DNA of 48,521 nt, from contig DBMI01000024.1 of NCBI GenBank assembly GCA_002298165.1, positions 55,101 through 103,621 on the forward strand, given 5' to 3'. A model generated the notes under the pieces. The model was given only the letters and a program-made list of their open reading frames with translations. It had not been told where the DNA came from and did no database searches. Made by a program: the position numbers and the translations under genes. The stretch comes from Desulfarculales bacterium UBA702 (lineage in GTDB: Bacteria > Desulfobacterota > Syntrophobacteria > Syntrophobacterales > Syntrophobacteraceae). Shown here piece after piece: positions 25,294 to 33,483 of the stretch. How positions within the stretch are numbered: position 1 is the stretch's first letter; the number at the start of each line of letters is the position of its first letter.

Positions 25294-26508
25294 TTATTGC
25301 GGAACCGGCCCCTGCGGAGCAGCCGGAGCCCCACTCTCGAAAGACTGAACGCCGCTCTGCGGAGGAGCAGGTTCCTTGGGAGCGACCATTTGCGGAGTAG
25401 GCTCCTTGACAGTATAGTCCATCCCATCCATCCGACCGTAGCCGAATACATTGATTTTGCTTATACCGAACTGACTGGCTACCGCGATTACATACTCGAC
25501 TTTGAATCTTGGGTCGGCATACTGCTGGAACAGGGGAGCGCTTTCGTAGTCGATAACCATGGAAGTAGGAAGATTTATATCCTCCTTGTTTCCTCCTGGA
25601 TTACCGAAGAAAAGCAGCAGCCTGCCCTCCTGATCGAAGATCTGGACATTCTCGAAGGCTGCGTCAACCGTATAGATATTTCCCTGGCGATCCACTGCAA
25701 CACCTTTGGGTCTTGCGAACTGGCCGGGCTTGTCGCCAGCCTCTCCATACGCACGAACCGGTTTTCCGTCCAGGGTAAATTTCTGCACACGGAAATTCCC
25801 GATCTCCGTTACATAAAGGCAATTATCCGGACCGATTGCCATGTTTGTCGGGTAATAGAGTTCGCCGATGTTCTTACCTGCCTTTCCAATTTCGGAAACG
25901 GTCTTGCCGGTAGCCTTGTCAAGAACGTGGATCTTGTTGTTCTTGAGATCGGAAACATAGAGTTTGTCACCCGAGACAACAACCCCGGCAGGCTTGAACT
26001 GGTCTTTAACACCATACGCCCTGATGAAATTGTCACCCTTGTCAAACGAAAGGACCTGATTCAAGGCAGTGTCGGTAACATACTTGGATCCATCTTTGTC
26101 AACAAAGATATTAATGGGCTTTACCATCCTGCCGCCGCCCGATCCCGTAATGTACGACATCTTCTTGGATCTCAAATCGAAGACTGCAAAGGCGGCACTT
26201 CCGGTATCAGCTACGTAAATCTTGCCGTCATAAATCGCAACACCATAGGGTTTCTTGACAGCCTGTTTGTCCTGAGGGTCCTTCCCCACGATATACTCGG
26301 CAAATCCACCTTGAGCTTTCCCCAGATCAGATGCGGATGAAAAACTCGCAAGATACTGGATCCTGGGAGCATTCGGGAGGGGCGGGTAGAACACCGGCCC
26401 CGCATTTGCTGTTTGGGCCTCTTTCTTGGGTACAGTGCCGCAGCCAAACACGACCGAAATCAAAAACAACACTAAGAACAAGTTTGAAAAGCATTTGATT
26501 TTTTTCAT
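25294..26508 (-). CDS. NHL-repeat beta-propeller lipoprotein (paralogue)
   Basis: The 404-residue protein has a lipoprotein signal (FLVLFLISVVFGC) and about six NHL-type repeats (YGVAIYDGKIYVADTG, GVVVSGDKLYVSDLK, GVAVDRQGNIYTVDA and others). It is a diverged copy of the protein at 17775-18812: both have PPLPNAPRIQY or PPEKPRIEY before the first blade and GRLLLFFG or GELLLFFG in the last. It adds a C-terminal tail of about 70 residues rich in P, A, E and Q that the shorter paralogue lacks. The ATG at 26508 has AGAAGG before it. The two propellers border the same cytochrome island, one in each convergent operon, suggesting a general role in it. Confidence 0.88.
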   Translation of the reverse strand: MKKIKCFSNLFLVLFLISVVFGCGTVPKKEAQTANAGPVFYPPLPNAPRIQYLASFSSASDLGKAQGGFAEYIVGKDPQDKQAVKKPYGVAIYDGKIYVADTGSAAFAVFDLRSKKMSYITGSGGGRMVKPINIFVDKDGSKYVTDTALNQVLSFDKGDNFIRAYGVKDQFKPAGVVVSGDKLYVSDLKNNKIHVLDKATGKTVSEIGKAGKNIGELYYPTNMAIGPDNCLYVTEIGNFRVQKFTLDGKPVRAYGEAGDKPGQFARPKGVAVDRQGNIYTVDAAFENVQIFDQEGRLLLFFGNPGGNKEDINLPTSMVIDYESAPLFQQYADPRFKVEYVIAVASQFGISKINVFGYGRMDGMDYTVKEPTPQMVAPKEPAPPQSGVQSFESGAPAAPQGPVPQ

Positions 26509-26540
26509 AAAACCTTCTTCCACTAGCAGTTCGGAGATGG

Positions 26541-26578
26541 TTGCCTACCCCTAAGCCTGAAAGGCTGCCGGGAGGCAA
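26541..26578 (-). promoter_or_regulatory. Nested hairpin in the NHL gene leader
   Basis: TTGCCT (26541-26546) pairs with AGGCAA (26573-26578), and inside it AGCCT (26554-26558) pairs with AGGCT (26562-26566) across a GAA loop. It ends 33 bp before the start codon. Nearby is a second G/C-rich complementary pair (GGGG/CCCC). It could be a regulatory RNA leader, but I cannot assign a class. Confidence 0.35.
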
Positions 26579-26987
26579 TTGCGGGGCATGTCTCCCCAGA
26601 CCTCTGCCCAACCGGGCTCCTTAGTTTCCAACTTATACCAAAATAATCCGTCTAAGTAGTTAATTTTTTGTATCATCTTCAGATATGTAGCAAAATAATC
26701 TCATTCATAACCTTAATCGGCTGCTCTGGTCACGATTTTTTTTCATTTCATTGTCGGATATTCGGATTTCATTCATGATAAGAAGTTGTTTTATGCGATC
26801 ATAAACAGGTTCTTAAAGGCCAGGCGGAAGAATCTGGTGTGGTTTAGCAGCAAACGGGTAGTGTTACTCATATGAACGAGATTCGTTTCAGGCAGACAGA
26901 AAGTGAGGGTGGGATCTTTTTGCAGGTCGACCATTGATGTAAAAATAGGCCATCTCCAGAGTAGAGTGACCTTTGCAAAAACTTTGA

Positions 26988-27024
26988 CCTTCGCCTCCTC
27001 CCCGCGATCGGGAGGAGGCGAAGG
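26988..27024 (-). terminator. Intrinsic terminator after the 4-haem cytochrome gene
   Basis: CCTTCGCCTCCTCCC (26988-27002) and GGGAGGAGGCGAAGG (27010-27024) form a perfect 15-bp stem with a 7-nt loop, 20 bp after the stop codon on the minus strand. A T run (TCAAAGTTTTTG) follows within a few bases. Confidence 0.82.
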
Positions 27025-27044
27025 CAAAAAGGCGAGCTAACAAA

Positions 27045-27659
27045 CTATTTCGCGTGGCACTTCAAGCAGAGGCCGCTTGCAGCGTTCGAGAGCCTCAAGA
27101 AGTTGCCAAACTGAGGATCATGAACAGCGTGGCAGGAAGCACATTCAAGCTTGCCGCCATAAAGCGGAATGCCTGTCACGACCAACGTTGCGCTGGCAGG
27201 TGAAACCAGACCGCCGTCAGCGGTTGCCAGGGCAGCGTCATATGTAAAAGATACTGGATGATCGTTTGAGAGGTCTGTTCCAACATTGGCCGATCCCGTG
27301 AGGTAATGGGAGCCGGCGGACGCACCGTAAGCATCAAGCGCAACTGTTCCGTCATGGCACGAAAGGCAAGCCTTCGAGTTGCCGGTCGGCTGTGTGAGGG
27401 ACGTCGAACCATTGAATGTTGGACTCGAATACAGGGTGAAGGTTTGAGTAGTTGTGGCATGGTTCCACAGAGGAGCGATTGTGGCGGACTGCGAATTGTG
27501 CGGTGCATGGCAGTAGACGCAAATCTGTCCGCCGGCACCCCAGGCCTGGGTTGTCATATCATGTTTCGATCCAACAATACTCGCAGCCTGTACACTTGAA
27601 ATTACGAACGCTCCAACCAGCAGCGCGATCACGACAAATAAAACTCTTGGGATTTTCAT
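27045..27659 (-). CDS. Four-haem c-type cytochrome, small family member
   Basis: The 204-residue protein has a Sec signal (MKIPRVLFVVIALLVGAFVISSVQA) and four CxxCH motifs: CVYCH (followed by APH), CLSCH in SKACLSCHDGTVALD, CASCH and CLKCH near the C terminus. It shares this order and the sentence SNDHPVSFTYDAAL with the N-terminal part of the 11/12-haem protein at 18816-20495. It belongs to the same family as the three proteins at 28334, 29199 and 30446, which have one more haem. GGAGG lies 8 nt before the ATG. It is a likely soluble periplasmic electron carrier. Confidence 0.9.
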   Translation of the reverse strand: MKIPRVLFVVIALLVGAFVISSVQAASIVGSKHDMTTQAWGAGGQICVYCHAPHNSQSATIAPLWNHATTTQTFTLYSSPTFNGSTSLTQPTGNSKACLSCHDGTVALDAYGASAGSHYLTGSANVGTDLSNDHPVSFTYDAALATADGGLVSPASATLVVTGIPLYGGKLECASCHAVHDPQFGNFLRLSNAASGLCLKCHAK

Positions 27660-27936
27660 TTTAATGCCCTCCGAAAATGATTTTCAAAACTAATCACGCC
27701 TGTTGCCAAAATTAGCAGATTAGAAATTTCACCTCCTTCTGAATCTGGTGGGGCAAAACACTGGAAGACATTCAAGGTTTAAGACTAAATGCCTCGCATT
27801 AGCCGTTTTCCCCAAAAACCTTTGCCTCTCACAGTCAGCCCTATGTTGGTTATTTTATCCTTTCGGTCTGTTGACCACTTTCGCCGCTTCTCAGCGGGGC
27901 CCCCCCCGGCTCCGGGGCGTCGGGGTATAAGACGGT

Positions 27937-28329
27937 TCAGTTCAGCATCCCATGATCGCAGTCATCGGGAAAGCCTCCCCTTACCAAAACTCTTATCTTG
28001 TCAATAAGTTCGGGCTTCTCAATATACCCGTAAGCACCTCTTTCTCTTGCCATGACACCGGTTTCCCGGTCCCCGTGCGCGGTTATAATAACGACCTTTG
28101 CACCGGGGTAGATCTCTTTTACGCGATCCAAAACCTCCCAGCCATCAATGCCGGGCATTACCAAGTCGGTTATGATGAAGTCAAAACCAACAATCCTGAT
28201 GGCCTCCAGCGCCTTCTCCCCATCCCCCACGGCCATGACCTCATATCCGTCCTGAGAAAGGGCCTCGGAGAGGGACCAGCGGATCAGGAACTCATCGTCG
28301 GCAATTAGGATCTTCTTGCCAAGAATCAT
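27937..28329 (-). CDS. Receiver-only (CheY-like) response regulator
   Basis: The protein of about 130 residues is a single receiver domain: DDE at 11-13, phospho-acceptor Asp55 in FIITDLVMPG, the conserved T in VVIITAHG and the lysine in YIEKPELI. There is no output domain. It therefore acts by protein contact or as a phosphate relay; the sigma-54 regulator or a kinase elsewhere are possible partners. It starts 4 bp after the stop codon of the upstream cytochrome gene (ATG 28329, GGAAAG upstream). An alternative ATG at 28344 would overlap that gene by 11 bp. Either way it is probably cotranscribed with the cytochrome, an unusual position for such a regulator. Confidence 0.88.
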   Translation of the reverse strand: MILGKKILIADDEFLIRWSLSEALSQDGYEVMAVGDGEKALEAIRIVGFDFIITDLVMPGIDGWEVLDRVKEIYPGAKVVIITAHGDRETGVMARERGAYGYIEKPELIDKIRVLVRGGFPDDCDHGMLN

Positions 28330-28333
28330 CTGC

Positions 28334-28999
28334 CTACTTTCCATGGCATAAGAGGCACAGCTGCGAACCGTTCATCGTATACCTGAGCATCTTTCCGTAT
28401 GCCGGATACTTGTCATGAGGCTCGTGGCACGATCCGCACTCCATGTACTTAAGGCCGCTGACACTATCCTTATACATCGGGGTATAGGTCTTTCTCATAT
28501 CGGAGGGGAAAGCGTGGCACTGCTCACAGTTAATGCTATCGTCCATCGTCTGATGAGCCCATTGAATGCTGATGGGATGGTCATTGGAAAGATTGGTCCC
28601 AAGGTTTGCATTCCCGGTGGCAAAGTGACTTCCGGTCCGAGTGCCATAGGAGTCTATCGCCACGGTGCCATCATGACAGGACAGACAAAGCTTCGACTGG
28701 TTCCTTGGCTGCTGGGGAGCATATTGCAGAGATGAACTGCTGTACAATGTGTAAGTGGCCGTGGTCATCTTATGATTCCATAGCGGAACATTTGTCCCAG
28801 TCACAGTGACCCCGCCGTGAGGAGTATGGCAAAATGCGCAGGCATCTGTGGTTCCCCAGCCCTGGCCGGAAAAATCATGCTTGCTTCCCGCAATTCCTGC
28901 CTGTGCCACTGTGACACTCCCCAACAAGAGCAAGATGGTTAAGACTGCCATACCAATGGTAGCCGTGCTAAACGGCCGTTCTTCGCGGCCTTGGTTCAT
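28334..28999 (-). CDS. Five-haem c-type cytochrome, small family member
   Basis: The 221-residue protein has a signal peptide (TATIGMAVLTILLLLGSVTVAQAG) after a short charged N terminus, and five CxxCH motifs: CAFCH (TPHGG next), CLSCH in SKLCLSCHDGTVAID, CEQCH, CGSCH in CGSCHEPHDKYP and CLLCH near the C terminus. AAGGAGGAGG lies before the ATG at 28999. The N-terminal charged stretch MNQGREERPF matches MGRGREAEEF of the next paralogue, confirming both starts. It is one of four tandem relatives and precedes a receiver gene by 4 bp or overlap. Probably periplasmic. Confidence 0.9.
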   Translation of the reverse strand: MNQGREERPFSTATIGMAVLTILLLLGSVTVAQAGIAGSKHDFSGQGWGTTDACAFCHTPHGGVTVTGTNVPLWNHKMTTATYTLYSSSSLQYAPQQPRNQSKLCLSCHDGTVAIDSYGTRTGSHFATGNANLGTNLSNDHPISIQWAHQTMDDSINCEQCHAFPSDMRKTYTPMYKDSVSGLKYMECGSCHEPHDKYPAYGKMLRYTMNGSQLCLLCHGK

Positions 29000-29198
29000 A
29001 ACTTCCTCCTCCTTAGATGTTTCGTAGCAACTTTCGCAAACTAGAAAAGGGACTAGGATCTGAAGCTATCAACTTACTATAAAAACCCCTCTCCATCACC
29101 CCTGTTTTTTCTCCCTCACGCTCGTCGGTTTCATCGAGGTTACCCCGAGAAAGGCCCCACGCAGGGCAGGAGTTTTGAGAGGTTAATAGCACGAACTC

Positions 29199-29852
29199 CT
29201 ATTTTCCATGGCAGTAAAGACATAAGACTGATCCGGCCAAATCTTTCCGGAGCATCTTGGGATACTGATTATATTTGTTATGCGGCTCATGGCACGAGCC
29301 ACATTCCAGGTACTTGTTGCCGTTCGTTCCGTAAAATGGCAGCCCGGTGTACCCGAGATGACCATTGTGGCAATTGAAACAACTGGCGGCTTTGAAAGTC
29401 GAATGATTCCATTTGATGCTTATTGGGTGATCGTCACCCAGGTTGGTGCCGAGATTGGCCGACCCGACTATAAGCTGTCCTCCGCTTTTGTTGCCGAAAG
29501 AGTCTATCGCCACACTGCCGTCATGGCAGGAGAGGCAGAGCTTCGAAGGCCCTCTTGGCTGAAGCGCTGTTTGTTTCAACGATGGACTTGTATAAGTAGT
29601 GTAATTTGCCGTGCTCATTGCATGGTACCAAAGGGGCGATATTGTTGCCCCGGCATCCTGTTTCGCATTATGCGCGCTATGGCAGAATATGCATATTTCA
29701 TCAGTACCATAGCCGCTCCCGGAAAAATCGTGTGCACTGCCCGTGATGGCGGCCTGCGATGATGTTGCAACCGCAAGTACAAACAGGCCAACCAGGATTA
29801 ATTTCAGGATGGTCGCAGTGATAAATTCCTCTGCTTCGCGGCCTCTCCCCAT
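29199..29852 (-). CDS. Five-haem c-type cytochrome, small family member
   Basis: The protein of about 217 residues has a signal peptide (ILKLILVGLFVLAVATSSQAA) and five CxxCH motifs: CIFCH (SAH next), CLSCH in SKLCLSCHDGSVAID, CFNCH, CGSCH in CGSCHEPHNKYN and CLYCH. It is closest to the protein at 30446-31153 (both have AITGSAHDFSG and GYGTDEIC). The ATG at 29852 is chosen because GAGGAA is correctly placed and the N terminus then aligns with the paralogue at 28999; an ATG at 29870 has no ribosome site. It lies about 200 bp from its downstream relative. Confidence 0.9.
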   Translation of the reverse strand: MGRGREAEEFITATILKLILVGLFVLAVATSSQAAITGSAHDFSGSGYGTDEICIFCHSAHNAKQDAGATISPLWYHAMSTANYTTYTSPSLKQTALQPRGPSKLCLSCHDGSVAIDSFGNKSGGQLIVGSANLGTNLGDDHPISIKWNHSTFKAASCFNCHNGHLGYTGLPFYGTNGNKYLECGSCHEPHNKYNQYPKMLRKDLAGSVLCLYCHGK

Positions 29853-30445
29853 AAGTTCCTCATCAATCATGGCAGGTTAAATTCAACAGCAACTTCGATA
29901 TTCCAATTGCATTCCTGAATTCATTATCTCAGTTTTAAAAGAACCCAAGTCACGGTTATTGCAGACGATACTCTTGTTCAACGGCTGCCTGCCGGTATCC
30001 TGTCAACCCCCGGGGCTCTACGCGCATTGATATATTGCAATGTTCGTGCCCCTCTGGCCAGCCCGGATAAGTATTTGATTAAACAACTCAATCCTGACTG
30101 ACCTCTCATAATGGGGCGTATTTCGGGTCACATGACACAAAAACAATGGTGAAATGACCCATTTTTGCGCAAACCACCCCAAAATGCCGATCAGCATACC
30201 AACCAATGCCTTCTCTCGAAAGTGTTTGGCCAAACTGTGAAAAAGCATTCGACCCAAACTGAGACAAGATTTTTCTGTGCAGGCGGCGGCGAGGCCGCCG
30301 CCTGCGTTCAGACCATTCAAATTCAAACCGCACTTACTACGATTTTGCACCGCACGCAAGCATTTATATCCCCGGATATATGTGCTCCAGTCGTGTAAAA
30401 TTTATGTGCAGCTCGAACCTTTTTGCATGTTTCCCGTGATTTCAA
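29853..30445. other. Intergenic region with repeat copy and GC hairpin
   Basis: About 590 bp without a recognisable gene between two cytochrome paralogues. It holds one copy of the roughly 50-bp repeat (30121-30173) and a perfect 12-bp GC hairpin, GCAGGCGGCGGC (30279-30290) with GCCGCCGCCTGC (30294-30305), which may end the transcript of the cytochrome gene at 30446 although it has no T run. Confidence 0.55.
30121..30173. repeat. Copy A of an approximately 50-bp dispersed repeat
   Basis: It shares with copies at 31505-31555 and 32058-32110 the pattern TTT-GGGT(C/G)ACAT(G/C)AC, a short spacer, GG(T/C)GAAATGACCCA and a closing CAAA. The repeated GTCATTTCACC and GTCATGTCACC (reverse strand) recall multiple terminal repeats of IS21-type elements, but no transposase is present. 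Confidence 0.6.
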
Positions 30446-31153
30446 TTACTTGTTGTGGCAGACCAGGCATATTACCGATCCGTTAAGATCCTGCCGCAGC
30501 ATCTTTACGTATTGCGGGAACTTATTGTGCGGCTCATGGCACGATCCGCACTCCACGGTCATTGCGCCAACGCTGCCATAGAAAGCCACCTTCCCATTTA
30601 GAGTAGCCGCGCTATGCGTGGGGCCGTTGTGGCAGTTATCGCACCTGCTGCCCGGACCTGTACCATCCCAGTCATAGCCCGCACCACCATGGCTGCTCGA
30701 ACCAGCGTTTGCGAAGTGCCTGAAGCGGATGCTTATCGGGTGGTCGTCCGACAGGTTGGTGCCAATATTGGCATTGCCGGTAATCATGTTGCTGCCGCTC
30801 ATGTTGCCGAACGAGTCGATTGCCACACTGCCGTCATGGCAGGAAAGGCAGAGTTTCGACGGACCATTAGGCTGAGTAGGCGTCTCTTTCAAGGACCCGC
30901 TGGTGTACAATGTGTAAACCGCGCTGCTCATGGCATGATTCCACAGGGGCGTAATACTGGCGCTGCCGCCGTCCTGCTGCGCATTGTGGGGGCTATGACA
31001 AAAGACGCAAATTTCGTCAGTGCCATAACCTTTTCCGGAAAAATCGTGGGCGCTGCCGGTGATGGCGGACCAAGCCGGCAAAGCGGCTAAGAATGAGATG
31101 AACATTAATCCGATTGCAATTGCCGTTAGAATAGACCCTTTGCTGCTTCTCAT
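30446..31153 (-). CDS. Five-haem c-type cytochrome, small family member
   Basis: The 235-residue protein has a signal peptide (ILTAIAIGLMFISFLAALPAWS) and five CxxCH motifs: CVFCH (SPHNAQQ next), CLSCH in SKLCLSCHDGSVAID, CDNCH, CGSCH in CGSCHEPHNKFP and CLVCH. It is a close relative of the protein at 29199-29852 with an insertion rich in G and S before the third haem (ANAGSSSHGGAGYDWDG). GAGGGA lies 8 nt before the ATG. It is the first cytochrome gene at the right edge of the island and lies between copies of the 50-bp repeat, suggesting recent duplication or rearrangement. Confidence 0.9.
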   Translation of the reverse strand: MRSSKGSILTAIAIGLMFISFLAALPAWSAITGSAHDFSGKGYGTDEICVFCHSPHNAQQDGGSASITPLWNHAMSSAVYTLYTSGSLKETPTQPNGPSKLCLSCHDGSVAIDSFGNMSGSNMITGNANIGTNLSDDHPISIRFRHFANAGSSSHGGAGYDWDGTGPGSRCDNCHNGPTHSAATLNGKVAFYGSVGAMTVECGSCHEPHNKFPQYVKMLRQDLNGSVICLVCHNK

Positions 31154-31504
31154 TAGCTACTCCCTCAAAATATTCTACCCTGACCAAAAAAAACTCTAAC
31201 CTCACACAAAACTTATATGAGCGTTGGGTCCGATCAGTAACTGCGCAATTTCCGTTCAACTTGAGCTGGTGTAGGTAATTCAAATGTCACGTTTGAACTG
31301 CCCCGAGAGGGAACTCCAGTTTGAAACAGATGCTGAAATTGCCATTAGGACCCAAAGTTGCTGTGTTTAAGACCCGGCCAGACCGACCGGGCTGGACAAT
31401 TTTCATTCCTTTTTCAATGTGCAATACCAATGCCACGAGCCATTCGCAGCTAAGTCTGCGTATTAGTGGCGGATTATTCCGATCCGCTAATGCGTGCCAC
31501 CCAG

Positions 31505-31555
31505 TTTGGGTGACATGACGCACCGGTCAGGGTGAAATGACCCAATTCTGCCAAA
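31505..31555. repeat. Copy B of the 50-bp dispersed repeat
   Basis: TTTGGGTGACATGACGCACC followed by GGGTGAAATGACCCAATT and CCAAA. It is the best preserved copy: on the reverse strand it shows two related units, GGGTCATTTCACCC and GTCATGTCACCC, about 9 bp apart. Confidence 0.6.
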
Positions 31556-32057
31556 CGGTCGAGGCTTTGCCGCTCGAGCCGACCACCTACCCTAATGGTG
31601 CACCACTACCCAAACACCCCTCAACAGGTTTGCCGACCTATAAACTCATCCGTCTTGTTTGCCCTGGCAGACCAGGCGCAACGCCGTTACGCCTAGTCCG
31701 GCGTGGAACAGCCGGCTTTACAACAGAAGTGTTGCGCGGCTGATCGCAAAAAAGGATTCTAAAGTCATGTGGCGCAAAATACCGTAAAGGAGATCTGCAT
31801 GAGAGGGATTTGGATTTGCGAATTCACTCCGGAGAGATTTGAATGCAGCTAAAAGGAATTTGAGCTGGAGCTATGTCCAAGAGAAATTGCGATCAGATGT
31901 GCCCCCTAAATCCCGGGTACCGGTTCCACATTGTCACAAAGCTAAAACTTTCCCCCTTGCCTCATTTTTATTGCAACCCTAATGCCAATTTTGCTTTTCT
32001 AGTAATAGTGTGATTTGACTAAGTATTATTATCGATTAATTCTGGGAACCTGACGAG

Positions 32058-32110
32058 TTTAGGTGACATCACACACCCAGGCAGGGCGAAATGACCCAAA
32101 TTCCCCAAAA
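32058..32110. repeat. Copy C of the 50-bp dispersed repeat
   Basis: TTTAGGTGACATCACACACC followed by GGGCGAAATGACCCAAATT and CCAAAA. It is in the same orientation as copies A and B. Confidence 0.55.
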
Positions 32111-32343
32111 CAGACCCTTTGGGAGACCGCTACGATTATGCTTTATCGGCCAGAGATTGTGCCCAGTGAAACTGAGGGATTGAGGGTCAAATGAGTATGG
32201 GTATATAATTGAGTCGGATAAGAAGAGCGGGACAAGATGTTTTGATGAATTGCTCCCAGGAATGGGAGGCACTGAGATTATTCCCGGATTCCTTACATCG
32301 GGCTCTTCAATTCAGTGCTCTGGTTTTTGGCGGGAAATAGCTG

Positions 32344-32718
32344 CTAATGCAGCACCGGTTCGACGCTTATTGCTGATGAAGAATTGCTCTCTATAAAAGA
32401 TGCGAGCAGGGAGATCTGGTCACCCGACAAATTTTTGAATTCAAAACCGGACCGATACCCCTTTTGGAGCTTTTGCCTGTAGATGAACCTGGCGGGAAAT
32501 CTCAGCTCGGATGTTTTGGATTCATCATGCCCGAGCAGAACAAGTTCAGCTTTCTCGGGCTCCGCGGAGATCTCATCTGTATGCATGAGCGCCAGTCCAC
32601 CTTTGGAAATATCCAGTACCGGCCCGATGGTAAGCTTTAGCTTTCCCGGTACGGACAGTGCCGCCAGCGTTCCATCTTTAACCTTGTAGCGAACGTGTCT
32701 TCTGGTTTCGAGTTGCAT
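32344..32718 (-). CDS. PilZ-domain protein (cyclic di-GMP binding)
   Basis: The protein of about 124 residues has the two PilZ ligand motifs: RRHVRYK (RxxxR) close to the N terminus and DISKGGLAL (D/NxSxxG) near residue 35. It therefore probably binds cyclic di-GMP and passes the signal on by protein contact. There is no other domain. ATG 32718 is preferred because GAGGGAG lies 8 nt upstream and the RxxxR motif is then near the start; a longer frame begins at 32760 without a ribosome site. A second PilZ gene lies 84 bp upstream in the same direction, so the pair is probably cotranscribed. Confidence 0.88.
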   Translation of the reverse strand: MQLETRRHVRYKVKDGTLAALSVPGKLKLTIGPVLDISKGGLALMHTDEISAEPEKAELVLLGHDESKTSELRFPARFIYRQKLQKGYRSGFEFKNLSGDQISLLASFIESNSSSAISVEPVLH

Positions 32719-32802
32719 CTGGGAAACTCCCTCGAAAGTAATAGACTTCTTTATAATCATCTACGGAATCCACTCGTATTTTGGTACTGGAATGCAACGC
32801 GC

Positions 32803-33189
32803 TCATGCTAGTTGGTTGATGTTTTCCTTCAGGGAAAAATGATGAATAAACTCCCGCAACATGTCGGCCTGCCTTGAAGACATATTATAAAATCGCACTC
32901 CGCACATTCTGGCGTCAAGCTGATCCAGCGCGCCAGGGGAAACATCTTTATCGTGCACGATGTTACAGTCCATCTGATCGAGATGGATGAAGATATCGTT
33001 GCTGCCGAAGAGTTTTATCCTGCGGCAATCGGGGTTAAGTTTCTCCGTGGAAAGATACCGCACGCAAACCCCGCCCATGCTTATGTCAATGATATTGCCG
33101 AGAACCAGAAGTTCATCATCCCTCGGGAACACAGCGAAGGCACCTTCTTTTCCTTTAAGCCTTTTGTGCTTTCTTCGCTCTTCGACCAT
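32803..33189 (-). CDS. PilZ-domain protein (cyclic di-GMP binding)
   Basis: From the ATG at 33189 (GGAAG upstream) the protein has about 128 residues and begins MVEERRKHKR, with the RxxxR motif at once and DISMGGVCV (DxSxxG) near residue 36. Both cyclic di-GMP contacts are thus present. The C-terminal part (ARMCGVRFYNMSSRQADMLREFI) is the usual PilZ end. A longer frame starting at 33282 adds 31 residues that do not look like a PilZ N terminus. It is only distantly similar to its neighbour at 32344-32718, so the two may have different partners. Confidence 0.88.
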   Translation of the reverse strand: MVEERRKHKRLKGKEGAFAVFPRDDELLVLGNIIDISMGGVCVRYLSTEKLNPDCRRIKLFGSNDIFIHLDQMDCNIVHDKDVSPGALDQLDARMCGVRFYNMSSRQADMLREFIHHFSLKENINQLA

Positions 33190-33483
33190 GAGGGACTTCC
33201 CATGAAGTAAATTCCAGCGCGAATCCTTCGAAATTCGGTCGTCTTCTGGACAACTTATAATCAACGCTATAGATTTGTACAAGCGTCTTCTCTATAATGT
33301 TCCTTATCTGAAGTCTTCGCCTCCTATTTTCATGACGGCAACCCCGGGTGAACGGAGGATAGACTTTGGCACTCAAAGTGCATCGAAATTCCAGGACCTC
33401 TTGTCTGGGCCGGCCTCTATTTTGAAGACGGTGCAGCAAATCCCTGAAAAGACGAACGTTATTTTCTCTGGAGCGGGATTTTC

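Larger units (their letters stand above)
26509..27044. other. Intergenic region with structured leader of the NHL gene
   Basis: About 535 bp without a recognisable gene. The right end holds the terminator of the next cytochrome gene (26988-27024) and the left end the NHL gene leader with a nested hairpin (26541-26578). The part 26640-26780 is A+T-rich and may hold the promoter. I looked for a cyclic-di-GMP riboswitch (GEMM) pattern and did not find a convincing match. Confidence 0.5.
31154..32343. other. Long gene-free region with two repeat copies
   Basis: About 1.2 kb between the last cytochrome gene and the PilZ genes. No convincing gene is seen. It contains repeat copies B (31505-31555) and C (32058-32110), about 550 bp apart, and several short palindromes such as CTGG/CCAG near 31665. 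It could be the remnant of a mobile element between two ends. Confidence 0.55.

Noticed and set aside
25297..26340. Long plus-strand frame (347 codons) opposite the NHL lipoprotein
   Set aside because: Antisense of a gene with clear repeats and lipobox; no motif in the shadow frame.
26509..26700. Cyclic-di-GMP (GEMM) riboswitch before the NHL gene
   Set aside because: The GGACGCAAAGCC-type core and receptor loop are not present.
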